Shown: positions 36,176 through 45,295 of the stretch, one piece after another
Position numbering within the stretch: the first letter of the stretch is position 1
How the letters are laid out: each line of letters begins with the position of its first letter
Origin: Clostridiaceae bacterium HFYG-1003
GTDB lineage: Bacteria > Bacillota > Clostridia > Clostridiales > Clostridiaceae
Assembly (NCBI GenBank): GCA_024579835.1
Contig: CP102060.1
Span: forward strand, 248,001-312,000
Direction of reading: 5' to 3'
DNA: 64,000 bases
Made by a program: the position numbers and the translations under genes
Notes under the pieces: model-generated
What the model was told of the DNA's origin: nothing
The model's input: only the letters and a program-made list of their open reading frames with translations
The model's database searches: none

Positions 36176-36865
36176 CTACCGGATCGGTTCCTCCACCAGG
36201 ACTTTGGCTTCCCCGAAGGCATCCAGGACTTGGGTTTTGAACGTCTCAATGATCTCGGAATGGCCAAAGGCTGAAATGGCAATATCGCCCACGGACAGGA
36301 TGATCAGCTGTTCCGGAAATCCGCACATCCACTGGCGCTTCTGAATGTTCGCCTGAAGCTGCTCCCCAAGATCCGCTACTTTGGCCGGATCCTTGACCCG
36401 GAAAGCGCCGGCGGTAAAGGTATTGGCGTTCATCATGTGCATGAGGGAGGCGGCATCGGCAATGTCCGGTCCGGCAGACTGCGGCAGGCCGAGGATGTTG
36501 TCTGCCATGGCCAGATCCTCCAGCGAAAAGGCTCCGGGCCCCTTCATGGTGGAATTGGCTTCGGAAGGATCGCCGCCGGTGGCAGGGAACTGATCGCTTT
36601 CCGGATAGCCGGCCCAGATCGTTTGAAGGAGGTTCAGCGCGCTGGCCGATGAACCGGCTTCGGCTTTCGTTGCCGATGGCGCGGTTTGAGGCTGAGTAGC
36701 CGGCTGAGTGTTCAATACGGTTTGGGTGGAAGTGGCCGGTGCCTGAGTGGAGACAACGGCGGGCTTTGTAGCAGGTGAAGTGGCAGGCGTCGGTGCGGCG
36801 CAGGCAGAGAGCGTCAGCGCCAGGGTGAGGGGCAGAATCAGTCCCAGGGTTTTCATCTTATTCAT
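36176..36865 (-). CDS. Lipoprotein, DUF4358-like
   Basis: This 229-residue secreted lipoprotein has signal MNKMKTLGLILPLTLALTL and lipobox LSAC, followed by a Thr/Ala/Pro-rich linker (about residues 25-70) and a folded domain with MMNANTFTAGAFRVKDP and MCGFPEQLIILSVGDIAIS. The domain resembles DUF4358 proteins, which are often encoded beside MBOAT/DHHW pairs in Clostridia. It may anchor or regulate the acetylation machinery. GGAGGAA lies 9 bases before the ATG at 36865. Confidence 0.7.
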   Translation of the reverse strand: MNKMKTLGLILPLTLALTLSACAAPTPATSPATKPAVVSTQAPATSTQTVLNTQPATQPQTAPSATKAEAGSSASALNLLQTIWAGYPESDQFPATGGDPSEANSTMKGPGAFSLEDLAMADNILGLPQSAGPDIADAASLMHMMNANTFTAGAFRVKDPAKVADLGEQLQANIQKRQWMCGFPEQLIILSVGDIAISAFGHSEIIETFKTQVLDAFGEAKVLVEEPIR

Positions 36866-36967
36866 AGTAAATATTCCTCCGTTTTCTTGGTGCACGGCCA
36901 GGTCGACAGGCGTCCGGCCATGCGGTCAGGTGTTGGGGACACAGACTGAGAAAGGGGAGGAAGCGGG

Positions 36968-37507
36968 TCAGGGCAGCTGTGACAGCTGCCAGGTTCCGTC
37001 AGCGGTTCGGGTCAGGAGAATCTCGAGACAATCGCCATCACCAAAAATCAGCAGACGGAAGGGTCCGGGCTGAGCCGGATCGATGGTCCAGTAAAGGTCC
37101 AGCACTCCCGCAGCCTCGAAGCGGGTGCCGTCCTCCAGCACAACTGCACCGGCATCGGTCCGGGCAAAGAGGAGTCCGCTTTCGGCTTCCACTTGACGGG
37201 GCTCATCCAGCTCCAGGCGAAGGGGCAGAGTCAGGCCGGGAAAGCTTCGCGGTCCTGAGGTGGCGGGGGAAGGCAGGTTGGACAGGTCCCCCAGATTGAA
37301 GGCGGTCGCTGTGAGAACCTGGCCCTGGAAACGGGCCACCACAGTGGGCTGGGTCCACGAAGACCAAAGGAACATGAGTGCCAGGGCGGCTGCAGCGGCC
37401 AGCGGCCAGACCTTGCGCCACCATGGGCTGGGCGTAACCTGACAGGCTTCTTCGATCCACTCTTCGTCTATCTCGGTCAGCGCTTTGGCCAGATCCAGTC
37501 GATTCAT
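36968..37507 (-). CDS. Probable anti-sigma factor, single membrane span
   Basis: The 179-residue protein has a cytoplasmic N-terminus of about 32 residues (LTEIDEEWIEEACQ), one membrane helix (VWPLAAAAALALMFLW) and an outside domain. Its ATG overlaps the stop of the ECF sigma gene by four bases (ATGA), the usual sigma/anti-sigma arrangement, and its layout fits. No zinc-type HxxxCxxC motif is visible. The call rests on position and topology. Confidence 0.7.
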   Translation of the reverse strand: MNRLDLAKALTEIDEEWIEEACQVTPSPWWRKVWPLAAAAALALMFLWSSWTQPTVVARFQGQVLTATAFNLGDLSNLPSPATSGPRSFPGLTLPLRLELDEPRQVEAESGLLFARTDAGAVVLEDGTRFEAAGVLDLYWTIDPAQPGPFRLLIFGDGDCLEILLTRTADGTWQLSQLP

Positions 37508-38064
37508 TGCATGATCTCCTCCTTTTCCAGAAAATGCCGGAGGCGGTTTCGCGTCCGGAACAGGCTGGATTTCACCTGACTCTCGCTGCAGTGAAACTGC
37601 TGGGCGATGGTCTGGATGGCATCACAGTAAAAATAGCGGCAGACAAACATACTTCTTGCCTGGGTGGATTGAGTCCCCAGGAATCGATTGATCCCCTCCG
37701 TCAGCTGCCGAATGGCCAGAGCCTGATCCAGTCCGCCGGAATCCGGAATGCAGGGCAACAGTTCATCCAGCGAGGGTTCGAATTCACCGCCCCCACGCTT
37801 CAAAGCCTGCCGCTCCTCCAGTCGGTTGATGGCCAGATTTCGCGTAATCTTCCCCAGAAATGCCCACAGACGATTCGGCCGATGCGGCGGCATCGCCTGC
37901 CAGGCCCGAAGGTAGGTATCATTGACACACTCCTCGCTGTCCTGCGGATCCCACAGGATATTCACCGCGATTCGAAGGCAGTACGGGCCAAACCGCCGGG
38001 CGGTTTCGCCGATTGCTTCCTCCGACCGCCGCCAGTATAGGTCAACGATCTGTTCGTCTTCCAT
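37504..38064 (-). CDS. ECF-type RNA polymerase sigma factor
   Basis: The 186-residue sigma factor has region 2 (DPQDSEECVNDTYLRAWQAM, about residues 38-57; LGKITRNLAINRL after it) and region 4 with a helix-turn-helix (QTIAQQFHCSESQVKSSLFR, about residues 151-170). It should direct polymerase to envelope-stress promoters, probably including its own. The start at 38064 (MEDEQIVD) has GAGGAG 10 bases upstream. Downstream, on the same strand, lie the anti-sigma, a lipoprotein and the MBOAT and DHHW genes. Two tandem 21-bp repeats lie upstream at 38139-38180. Confidence 0.88.
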   Translation of the reverse strand: MEDEQIVDLYWRRSEEAIGETARRFGPYCLRIAVNILWDPQDSEECVNDTYLRAWQAMPPHRPNRLWAFLGKITRNLAINRLEERQALKRGGGEFEPSLDELLPCIPDSGGLDQALAIRQLTEGINRFLGTQSTQARSMFVCRYFYCDAIQTIAQQFHCSESQVKSSLFRTRNRLRHFLEKEEIMQ

Positions 38065-38138
38065 CTTCCATTCTCTCCTCTCAGTCTTGTCCCCAACCAT
38101 ATAGACCGGATTTCGACCCTTTGGTTGCATCCTCAATA

Positions 38139-38180
38139 AAAAAACTTTTCAGTGATATGAAAAAACTTTTCAGTCATATA
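38139..38180 (-). repeat. Two tandem 21-bp repeats upstream of the ECF operon
   Basis: AAAAAACTTTTCAGT plus six more bases occurs twice head to tail (38139-38159, 38160-38180), differing at two positions. Read toward the sigma gene each copy gives ACTGAAAAGTTTTTT, and TGAAAA resembles ECF -35 boxes such as TGAAAC. The period equals two helical turns. Confidence 0.7.
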
Positions 38181-38712
38181 TTCCCCGACTCCACCATCGG
38201 CTCCCCCCATGATGCTCCACCCACAGGGTAACCATAGACTTCACCCATAAGCTCAAAACAGGCGCCTTCCCGCATGAGCTTCCATCCGATGGGTCAATTC
38301 ATCCGAACTCCGACCCACGAAGTCCCACTGCCATGATTCGAAACTCCTGGATACAGGATCCCAATAGCAATTTCAACAGGACAAAGGCCATCAGGAACAA
38401 GTTCACCATGAACAGTTCACCATCAATCTGAACTCAGAGAAAGCTGCAGGAAAGTCGGCCGCAGGACAGTCTTGTTCGATCATAGCCTATTTTCCAGTGG
38501 AAAAAAAGTTAATAAAGATGACAAATCAAGGCATCTTCAGCAGGAATCCAGAAAAGAGGTTAAATTTTTACAGCACTGTTGCAGCGGCAGTGTCTTCTGG
38601 ATTGCTTGCGATCGAAGCGGACGGAAGAAAGCCCTGAATTTCGCAGGCTTATGCGGAACTCAGGGTGAATGGGAGAGCATGTTCATTTGGGCTTAACGTC
38701 TGAACCATCGAA
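38181..38712. other. Intergenic between the sigma operon and the next lipoprotein
   Basis: No supportable gene. A short open frame at 38472-38696 on the plus strand has no ribosome binding site or recognisable product. GTTCACCAT occurs twice near 38402-38424. Confidence 0.5.
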
Positions 38713-39237
38713 TCATGGGATGTCGAATTCAGTACTCACCCCGAAGTTACTATTTTCTTCGGACATTTGCTTGGTCAGTCGGTATTTGCCTTGAGGCAGA
38801 ATTCCGAAATGTCGGTTCAGATCCGTGGTTTCTTCAAACGAACCATGGGATTTCAGCGAATAGGCGATGGTGCGGTAAGGGATTACCTTCGGATCGGCGA
38901 CCCACTTTTGACCATCCCACTTCTCCAGCATGATGTCTTCCCCGTACTCGAACACACGATCCGTCAGATTTTCATACGTTATTTTCAGAAGATGACCCCG
39001 GCTTAGTTCAGCTTTGCCTTTGACATAATTCAGATTGGGCACTATTTTTGTGATCGTCGGAGTTCCGGACGGATCCGCAGTAGCGACTTCTCCGGACGAC
39101 GGCGCAGCCTCGTTTTGCTTGGGAGTTGTTTTTTGGGTTGCTGCGGGGGAATTCACGCCCTTCAGGCTGCAGGAGCCAAGGCATGCCAGACCGAGCAGAA
39201 GTGCGGTGAATCGAGCGATCTTTTTTCGGATAAGCAT
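38713..39237 (-). CDS. Lipoprotein with a bacterial Ig-like domain
   Basis: This 174-residue lipoprotein has signal MLIRKKIARFTALLLGLACL and lipobox LGSC, followed by a short Thr/Ala/Pro linker and a beta-sandwich domain: YENLTDRVFEYGEDIMLEKW (about residues 84-103), then IPYRTIAYSL and FGILPQGKYRLTKQM. This pattern is common in small Clostridial surface proteins with an Ig-like domain; the role is unknown. GAGGAGG precedes the ATG at 39237. It is read away from the next lipoprotein gene at 39960. Confidence 0.72.
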   Translation of the reverse strand: MLIRKKIARFTALLLGLACLGSCSLKGVNSPAATQKTTPKQNEAAPSSGEVATADPSGTPTITKIVPNLNYVKGKAELSRGHLLKITYENLTDRVFEYGEDIMLEKWDGQKWVADPKVIPYRTIAYSLKSHGSFEETTDLNRHFGILPQGKYRLTKQMSEENSNFGVSTEFDIP

Positions 39238-39959
39238 TTCAGAACCTCCTCTGTCATTAGATTTCGGGAAGCATTTTCCCATTACGTTCACTTTAGTAGG
39301 TTCAGCCAGGTGCAAAGTAACATATAAATAACAAAAGGATGCGGACAAAAATAACTGATTGTTTGATAATGGCAAGAACCTCTGACAGGAACCTGAATCA
39401 CCAGGCGATACACATCGAATGAGGGACTTCCTTACCGAACGATCAAATTTTCAATGGGTTTATTTCAACTATTCAGGAAAGAGCACCAAGGTTCAATCGT
39501 CATCAGGATAAGTCCTTGCCACCGGATGATTTCTCGGATGCTAATTCAATCAAGTGTGCGGCGGTTCTCGGAGAAGGTCCTGTCCGAAGCAATGAACGAT
39601 GTTTCCCGGAGGATCAGAACCTGAAGAAAGTCAGAGGATGTTCTCGGAGGATCAGAACCTGAAGAAATGAGAAGATCCACTCGGAGAATCAGACTCTGAG
39701 ACGGTGAGGGCGATGATTCGATCAAGTTCTTAACGTTTCGTGAAAGTTACAAGCTCAGGGGATCGTAAAAAATGGACGGGCAGGGGCGAAGCCTGATCAG
39801 AGGCTGATGGAACAGGTTGTACGGTAAAAAAGAGACGGATGAAAAGTAGTATAATGAAGTTGCAGAAAGCTGGATGGTTCAATGACCACCCAGGTCTTCC
39901 CGCCTTTGCCTTGGCCGTCCGATCCCGGATGGACAAGAATCTGGAAGGAGTGAACGTCA
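39238..39959. other. Long intergenic stretch with degenerate repeats
   Basis: About 720 bases between divergent lipoprotein genes without a supportable coding region. The notable content is the array at 39607-39704. Promoters for both neighbours should lie here; none is clear. Confidence 0.5.
39607..39704 (+). repeat. Three degenerate copies of a ~38-bp repeat
   Basis: CGGAGGATCAGAACCTGAAG (continuing AAA) occurs exactly at 39607 and at 39645, and a diverged third copy beginning CGGAGAATCAGACTCTGAG follows near 39682. The period is about 38 bp. A related fragment lies just upstream near 39559. No coding potential is seen. Confidence 0.7.
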
Positions 39960-40670
39960 ATGAAAAGGAAGTTAGCAGGTCTGCTTGTCACTGCGTTGCT
40001 TCTCCTCGGCGGCTGTACTGAGAAAGAACTGAGCACTCCGTTTCAACTGACTGTAATACCCCAGGAACTGAAAGGATTTTCGATTGCCGGACAGGAAATT
40101 CACTATCTGGTTACCGTGAGTGAGGAAGCAAAGACCGATCCTGTCACCATGTCTGCCACATCCGAGGACGCTGAGATCAAAGTGGTTCAGCAGAACATTG
40201 TTGAAGGAAAAGTTGCTGAAGTGATCGCTGTGCCAAAGCCCGCCAGCGTCGGAAAGTCGGTGAAAGTCAAAATCGAAAGCAAGCGGGGATCCATTGCCAA
40301 CAGCCAGACCATGACCTTTGATGTGATCGAGGGCGAGGATGACCGCAAGGACAGAGCGAAGGAATTGCTGGACCCCTTCATCACCTATCTGGCTGAGACG
40401 CATCCCGAGTACAAAATCACCAAGGATACCCAGTGGACCGGAACCATGGTCAGCCCCCAGTGGCTGGTTGTGGCCCACTACCTCTTCTTTTCTGATGAAT
40501 GGGAAATCCATCTGGAGTGGCACATTATGATCCCGCCCTCGGACTGGGCCAGAATGGATCTTCGCCACCGCGCTGACCAGACAAAGCCCTCGGCTGCATT
40601 TGAAATATCCTCCGTCAGTCAGAACGCCGCACCGGCCTCCATGGAAGTGCCCACTGAAATCTGGCGCTGA
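39960..40670 (+). CDS. Lipoprotein of unknown function
   Basis: The 236-residue lipoprotein has signal KRKLAGLLVTALLLL and lipobox LGGC at about residue 19. The next 90 residues look like a beta-rich domain (VTVSEEAKTDPVTMSATSED). A second region from about 125 (LDPFITYLAETHPEYKI, then WEIHLEWHIMIPPSDWAR) may be a separate alpha/beta domain. I do not recognise the family. AAGGAG precedes the ATG. It ends before a strong hairpin at 40733. Confidence 0.65.
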   Translation: MKRKLAGLLVTALLLLGGCTEKELSTPFQLTVIPQELKGFSIAGQEIHYLVTVSEEAKTDPVTMSATSEDAEIKVVQQNIVEGKVAEVIAVPKPASVGKSVKVKIESKRGSIANSQTMTFDVIEGEDDRKDRAKELLDPFITYLAETHPEYKITKDTQWTGTMVSPQWLVVAHYLFFSDEWEIHLEWHIMIPPSDWARMDLRHRADQTKPSAAFEISSVSQNAAPASMEVPTEIWR

Positions 40671-40732
40671 GCCGATTTCTAAACACCGGAGCCACCATGG
40701 CACAGAGAGGAAAATCAGATGAATGACACCTC

Positions 40733-40773
40733 AGCAGACGCACGTCTCCCCGGACGAGAGACGTGCGTCTGCT
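40733..40773 (+). terminator. Strong hairpin, probable terminator
   Basis: The perfect 16-bp stem AGCAGACGCACGTCTC/GAGACGTGCGTCTGCT has a 9-base loop and lies 62 bases after the lipoprotein stop. It lacks a T-run. The remaining bases up to 40978 hold no gene I can see. Confidence 0.6.
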
Positions 40774-40978
40774 CTGCTGTTGCGGAATTTGTTGATCGTG
40801 CGGTTTCCTGATGAAGGATACGAGCGGGAATCACCACTGGCCCGTTGACCATAACCGGACGATCCGACGACCCCTGAGAGGACCACGGGAGGTTTGATTT
40901 CTTTTTCGATAATAGTTTCAGATTTTTGTCAGATTGTGAGAGACTCCTGCGAATTAAGAGGCAAAGAGAGGTGATCCT

Positions 40979-41512
40979 ATGGACGATGCGCAGCTGATGA
41001 AGGCCATTGGCAAAGATCCCGGGAAAGGCTGGGAACTACTGATCCATCAATATTCGGGGCTGCTCTGGCATATCGCCGGAGGGATTTTAAGAGATCCCGA
41101 AGATATCGAAGAAACGGTCGCGGATGTATTTGTGGAGGCCTGGCAGAACTGGCACCGGTTCAATCCGGAGCGGGGAAGTCTCAAGAGTTATCTTGGAGTC
41201 ATTGCGCTGCGCCGGGCGATTGACCGCCGGCGCCGCGTTCGGTGCGACCTGCCTCTGGAAGAAGACTGGCTGGGGGCGGAGGAGGAAGAAGTGCTGCCCC
41301 AGATTTTAACCCGGGAGCAGTCCCGGGAGGTTCTGGATCTGGTGGATACCCTGAAGGAGCCGGACCGAAGCCTGGTGATCGGCCGCTACTTCTTCGGTCG
41401 CTCCGCCAGGGAACTGGCCCAAGTCCATGATCTGACGCCCAATACCGTGGATCAGCGGATCCGCAGAGCCCTCGCAAAGCTTCGACAGTACCGGGAGGTG
41501 AATCTGGCATGA
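40979..41512 (+). CDS. ECF-type RNA polymerase sigma factor
   Basis: The 177-residue sigma factor has region 2 (ILRDPEDIEETVADVFVEAW, about residues 38-57, then LKSYLGVIALRRAIDRRRR) and region 4 (RSARELAQVHDLTPNTVDQR, about residues 141-160). It differs clearly from the sigma factor at 37504-38064, so the two should read different promoters. AGAGAGGTGAT lies before the ATG. The next gene overlaps it by four bases and is the likely anti-sigma. Confidence 0.87.
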   Translation: MDDAQLMKAIGKDPGKGWELLIHQYSGLLWHIAGGILRDPEDIEETVADVFVEAWQNWHRFNPERGSLKSYLGVIALRRAIDRRRRVRCDLPLEEDWLGAEEEEVLPQILTREQSREVLDLVDTLKEPDRSLVIGRYFFGRSARELAQVHDLTPNTVDQRIRRALAKLRQYREVNLA

Positions 41513-42864
41513 GCAACCGAGATCAATTTTTGGAACAGCTGACCCAGGAAGACCTGGATCGGCTTCTGGCCGGCATGGAACCGCAGGATTTTGCCCTGGA
41601 CGATGAGGTGAAGGATCGGATCCAGGCCAAGGTGAAGCAGCGGATGGGGGAGTCTCTATCCGGACAAAGTCATCCACACCGAATGGCCGCCGTTGATCAA
41701 ACCCAGCGCGACCTAAAAATCAGCGCAGGAGATCAGCAGAGAAAGCCTGGTCGAACCAGGACCCTGCGCCGCATCGCTGCCGCCCTGGCCGTCATCGGCA
41801 CATTGACTCTTTTGAGTCCCCAGGTTCAGGCGACGGTTCGACGGCTGGTGTCGCTGGTTCCCGGAATCGGCATGGTGGAAAGCAGGCATGAACTGCTGAC
41901 CGCGTCGGATGTCAGGATCCTGTCGGGGGAGAGTCAGATTCTGCGCCGTCCGGTCCTGCTGTCAGACGGTCAGCATATCCAGATGACTGTTCAGATCAAG
42001 TCGGCGGGCGGGCCGAAAACCGATCAAAGTCTTGACCTGGGCAAATTTCAGGCCCTCCTCAACGGAGAGCCGGTCACGACCAGGCCGGTCGGTTCCGCCT
42101 CCGGATCCGACCGCGAGACCGTCTTTCAGGTGTTCTTTGAAACAGCCGCGAAAGCCGGGGATCAGGTCCGCTTCAACCATCCGGGTCTGGGACTTTCCGT
42201 GGAAGGCACGCTGCGCTCCCTGAGTGCGCAGGATCCCTCGGACCTGCCCCATGCCAGGCTGGGAGACATCCTGATCATGGCCGATCCGGTAGCGGCCGAA
42301 CAAGGCTGGGAAGTCTATCTGTATGCCCTGTCAGATGTGGTGAAACCCCTGAGCTTTACCGAATCTCTGGATTTCGACGGCGAAGTCAGCTTTCTTTCCG
42401 ATAACGGCAAAACCTATCCGCTGGTGCTTCCGGCCAGCTACGGAACCGGTTTTATGCCGCCCTTGACACTGGATGCGCCGGCCGGAAAAGGCAAGCTGGT
42501 GATCCCGTCCCTGTCCTGGACGACACAGGATACCAGCAAAGTCAAAATCCAAATCCCGCAGCCGGGTGAAGTGATTCAGCCCGACACGTCCTTCCTGTTC
42601 GCGGGAGTGCCCATCCGGATTCAGGAGATCCGGCGCAGTCCTATCGCGCCGAATGAAGTGCGGGTTGCCATGAGCTGGCCGGAGACAGCGGAGCTGGACT
42701 GGTTCTTCATGGACGGATCCCACAGCATGACCGTCGAGAACGGAGTCCTCAGCCTTAGTTTTGACCCGGGGCTGGGTTTGACCAACCACCGCACCATTAC
42801 GCTGCGCTCGCCCCAGTTTACCCGAAAGCAACCATTGCGCATTCCCCTGGAACTGAAGCGCTGA
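41509..42864 (+). CDS. Membrane anti-sigma factor / DUF4179-like protein
   Basis: The 451-residue protein has a cytoplasmic N-terminal region of about 85 residues (FLEQLTQEDLDRLLAGMEP), one membrane helix (IAAALAVIGTLTLLS, about 89-103) and a large extracytoplasmic beta-rich domain. This is the layout of clostridial anti-sigma proteins with a DUF4179-like sensor domain. ATGA overlap with the sigma gene supports a regulatory pair. The sensed signal is unknown. Confidence 0.72.
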   Translation: MSNRDQFLEQLTQEDLDRLLAGMEPQDFALDDEVKDRIQAKVKQRMGESLSGQSHPHRMAAVDQTQRDLKISAGDQQRKPGRTRTLRRIAAALAVIGTLTLLSPQVQATVRRLVSLVPGIGMVESRHELLTASDVRILSGESQILRRPVLLSDGQHIQMTVQIKSAGGPKTDQSLDLGKFQALLNGEPVTTRPVGSASGSDRETVFQVFFETAAKAGDQVRFNHPGLGLSVEGTLRSLSAQDPSDLPHARLGDILIMADPVAAEQGWEVYLYALSDVVKPLSFTESLDFDGEVSFLSDNGKTYPLVLPASYGTGFMPPLTLDAPAGKGKLVIPSLSWTTQDTSKVKIQIPQPGEVIQPDTSFLFAGVPIRIQEIRRSPIAPNEVRVAMSWPETAELDWFFMDGSHSMTVENGVLSLSFDPGLGLTNHRTITLRSPQFTRKQPLRIPLELKR

Positions 42865-42927
42865 GGATTTTACCGAACTTCCTTCTCCCAACAGGCTTCA
42901 TTGCCCAGCTCCTTTTCCATACTTCCC

Positions 42928-42972
42928 GGCAGCCGGCATCATCCAGCAGGATGAAGCCGGCTGCCGCCTTTC
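42928..42972 (+). terminator. Intrinsic terminator after the sigma/anti-sigma pair
   Basis: Arms GGCAGCCGGC/GCCGGCTGCC (42928-42937, 42956-42965) with inner TCATCC/GGATGA pairs form a long GC-rich hairpin, followed by GCCTTTCT. Confidence 0.65.
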
Positions 42973-43396
42973 TGTGTCTGCCGTTTTATTAGGTCTGTCA
43001 CCTTTTTGAAGTGGTCGCCTTTCTGTGTCTGTGTCTGCATGAAATCAGGCAAGCTTGAGATTATGCGTGGTTCCATGGTCACTTATGATCAGATCCGTTG
43101 AAATTATGAATTTGATATCATCGCCTCCGGCGGAATCAGTGTAAGATAAACGTAGGCAAGACGGACGCTTCAGGGCGAAAACCTGTTGAAGCCACCAAAG
43201 AAATATATTGATTAAGAATTATATTGAAAGACTTCGGTTTCACATCGGATCCGGACTTCCGCTCAGAGGGATTTGGATCCGATGAAAAAAAGAAGATAAG
43301 CATGATGGCATCGGAGCGATGGAACAGCGGCTGCTCGTCAGAGGTAGCGCAGGTTGGAACACTTACGGGAAAAATGAAGACATCGGAGGCTGAAGG
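42973..43396. other. Intergenic, no gene seen
   Basis: The phrase CTTTCTGTGTCTG occurs at about 42967 and 43020. A short plus-strand frame at 43224-43475 overlaps the next gene in another frame and has no ribosome binding site. No promoter is convincing. Confidence 0.45.
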
Positions 43397-44713
43397 ATGG
43401 GCAGACATGAAGAGAAAGTTGGCAGGATATCCAGGCAACTCAAGGAACGAACGAGTACACAACCTTTGTCATTAAAGAAAAAAACGGTATCGCACGTGGT
43501 GCCCAGGCCAGAGGATAAAAAACATCTTGATCAGAAGCTGGATGTCAGCGATTTGAATGAGATTCTTTCGATCGATCCGCAGGCCCGGGTCTGCATTGCC
43601 GAACCGGGGGTGACGTTTGAGGAGCTTGTCCGGGAAACACTGCGGCACGGTCTGGTGCCGGTGGTCGTGCCTGAACTGAAAACCATCACCATCGGCGGAG
43701 CGGTGGCTGGATGTTCCATCGAGTCCATGTCCTACAAGTTTGGCGGTTTCCATGACAGCTGCCTCGAGTATGAGATCGTGACAGCCAAGGGGGAAGTTGT
43801 AAGCTGCACGCCGGACAATGAGAATCAGCTGGTATTCCAAATGGTGCACGGAACATTCGGCACCCTGGGGATCATTACCCGGCTGACTTTCCGACTGGTT
43901 CCGGCCAAACCCTATGTCTGGCTGACCTATGAGAAATATCCAACTCTTGATGAATACAAGGCAGCGATCCATCGGCACTATACCTTGCAGGACGCTGACT
44001 TCATGGACGGCATCATCCATTCCCCCCGCGAATATGTCCTGAGCATCGGCCAGTTCGTGGATCAGGCACCCTATACTCACAGCTATGACTGGATGCGGAT
44101 CTACTATCGCAGTACGTCCCAGCGTCAGGAAGACTACCTCAAGACCGCGGATTATTTTTTCCGATACGACAAAGGTGTGACAAATGTCCACCCCCAGTCC
44201 TTCCTGCTGCGGCTCCTGTTCGGCAAAATCATCAACTCCAACACCACCCTGCAGATCGCCAACAAATTCCGGAAAATCATCCCGTCGGGACAGATTCCCA
44301 TCACGGTGGATACTTTTATTCCGTTTTCCAAAATCAATGATTTCATGGACTGGTACGAAGCGGAAGTTAATCACTTTCCGCTGTGGTGCGTCCCCTACAA
44401 GATCGTCAGTCATTACGAATGGCTGTCCAAAGAGTACTGCAGCCAGATTCAGGATGAACTCTTTCTTGATATTGCCCTCTATGGGATGAAACGGGACGAC
44501 CCGCAGCATGTGTACCGGATCATCGAGAAGAAGCTGATGGAGCTGGGAGCGATCAAAACATTGATTTCGACGAATGCTTATTCCGAAGAAGAATTCTGGA
44601 GCATCTGGAACAAGGACAACTTTGACCAGGTGAAAGCCAGAACCGATCCGGACAACATCTTCCGGGGACTGTACGAGAAGACCTGTCTCAGTTCGAGGGG
44701 AATGGGCCGCTAG
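43397..44713 (+). CDS. FAD-binding oxidoreductase, DHCR24/DIMINUTO-like
   Basis: The 438-residue flavoprotein has a PCMH-type FAD domain: ARVCIAEPGVTFEELV (about residues 63-78), PELKTITIGGAVAGCSIES and MVHGTFGTLGIITRLTFRLV. Its C-terminal half resembles delta-24 sterol reductase/DIMINUTO proteins, which reduce a carbon-carbon double bond. Bacterial members lack a known sterol substrate. The start at 43397 has GGAGG 8 bases upstream. It begins a cluster with an NTF2-like protein, an SDR and a phytoene-desaturase-like enzyme, which suggests a redox pathway on a lipid or isoprenoid. Confidence 0.82.
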   Translation: MGRHEEKVGRISRQLKERTSTQPLSLKKKTVSHVVPRPEDKKHLDQKLDVSDLNEILSIDPQARVCIAEPGVTFEELVRETLRHGLVPVVVPELKTITIGGAVAGCSIESMSYKFGGFHDSCLEYEIVTAKGEVVSCTPDNENQLVFQMVHGTFGTLGIITRLTFRLVPAKPYVWLTYEKYPTLDEYKAAIHRHYTLQDADFMDGIIHSPREYVLSIGQFVDQAPYTHSYDWMRIYYRSTSQRQEDYLKTADYFFRYDKGVTNVHPQSFLLRLLFGKIINSNTTLQIANKFRKIIPSGQIPITVDTFIPFSKINDFMDWYEAEVNHFPLWCVPYKIVSHYEWLSKEYCSQIQDELFLDIALYGMKRDDPQHVYRIIEKKLMELGAIKTLISTNAYSEEEFWSIWNKDNFDQVKARTDPDNIFRGLYEKTCLSSRGMGR

Positions 44714-44832
44714 CCCCAGCCCCTCTTTCTGTTAATTCTTCGGGGGAATGGCCCAGTTCACCGGACAAACAGTATAATATGGGTAATTAAAACGGACAGT
44801 GCCATGATTTCCAGGAAGCAAGGAGGCTATCG

Positions 44833-45291
44833 ATGGAAGATTTCAAAGTGGAGACAGGCTATCAGCTGACACTGGACACAGTGATGGATCTTTGGACAAA
44901 AACCTACAATAGTCAGGGAAAGCCCGACTGGTCCCATATCCTGCCGTATTATGACGATGAGATTTATTTCAGGGATTCCATCCAGGAAATCAGGGGAATT
45001 GCTGAGTTCAGAGAGATGACGGAACGGCTGACCAATCGCTCAAAGGATTTAAGCATGCATCTGGTCAGAGCCCAGCAGAACGGAAATGATCTCTTCATCG
45101 AATGGGAGATGACGATCAGTTATACGAAGTATCCTAGTTCGATCTTATATGGCATCTCCCGGTTCACCATCAATGATAAGGGCAAAATCGTCGAGCAGCG
45201 GGATTATTATGATTTGTGGGGCGACATCTTCGATAACATTCCTCGATTCGGGACCAGGTACCGTAAATTCATGAAGAAAAAGTTTGGGTAG
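44833..45291 (+). CDS. NTF2-like / SnoaL-like protein
   Basis: The 152-residue protein has the cone-shaped NTF2 fold pattern: a long first helix (TLDTVMDLWTKTYN), HILPYYDDEIYFRD, and a beta sheet ending GKIVEQRDYYDLWGDIF. Members can be small-molecule isomerases, cyclases or binding proteins. It sits directly before an SDR gene and after a DHCR24-like gene, so it may act on the same substrate. AAGGAGG precedes the ATG. A TATAAT-like box lies at 44773-44778 without a clear -35. Confidence 0.72.
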   Translation: MEDFKVETGYQLTLDTVMDLWTKTYNSQGKPDWSHILPYYDDEIYFRDSIQEIRGIAEFREMTERLTNRSKDLSMHLVRAQQNGNDLFIEWEMTISYTKYPSSILYGISRFTINDKGKIVEQRDYYDLWGDIFDNIPRFGTRYRKFMKKKFG

Positions 45292-45295
45292 CCGC

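Noticed and set aside
43224-43475. Open frame of 83 codons overlapping the start of the DHCR24-like gene
   Set aside because: No ribosome site, and it overlaps in another frame a well-supported start whose N-terminus matches the family.
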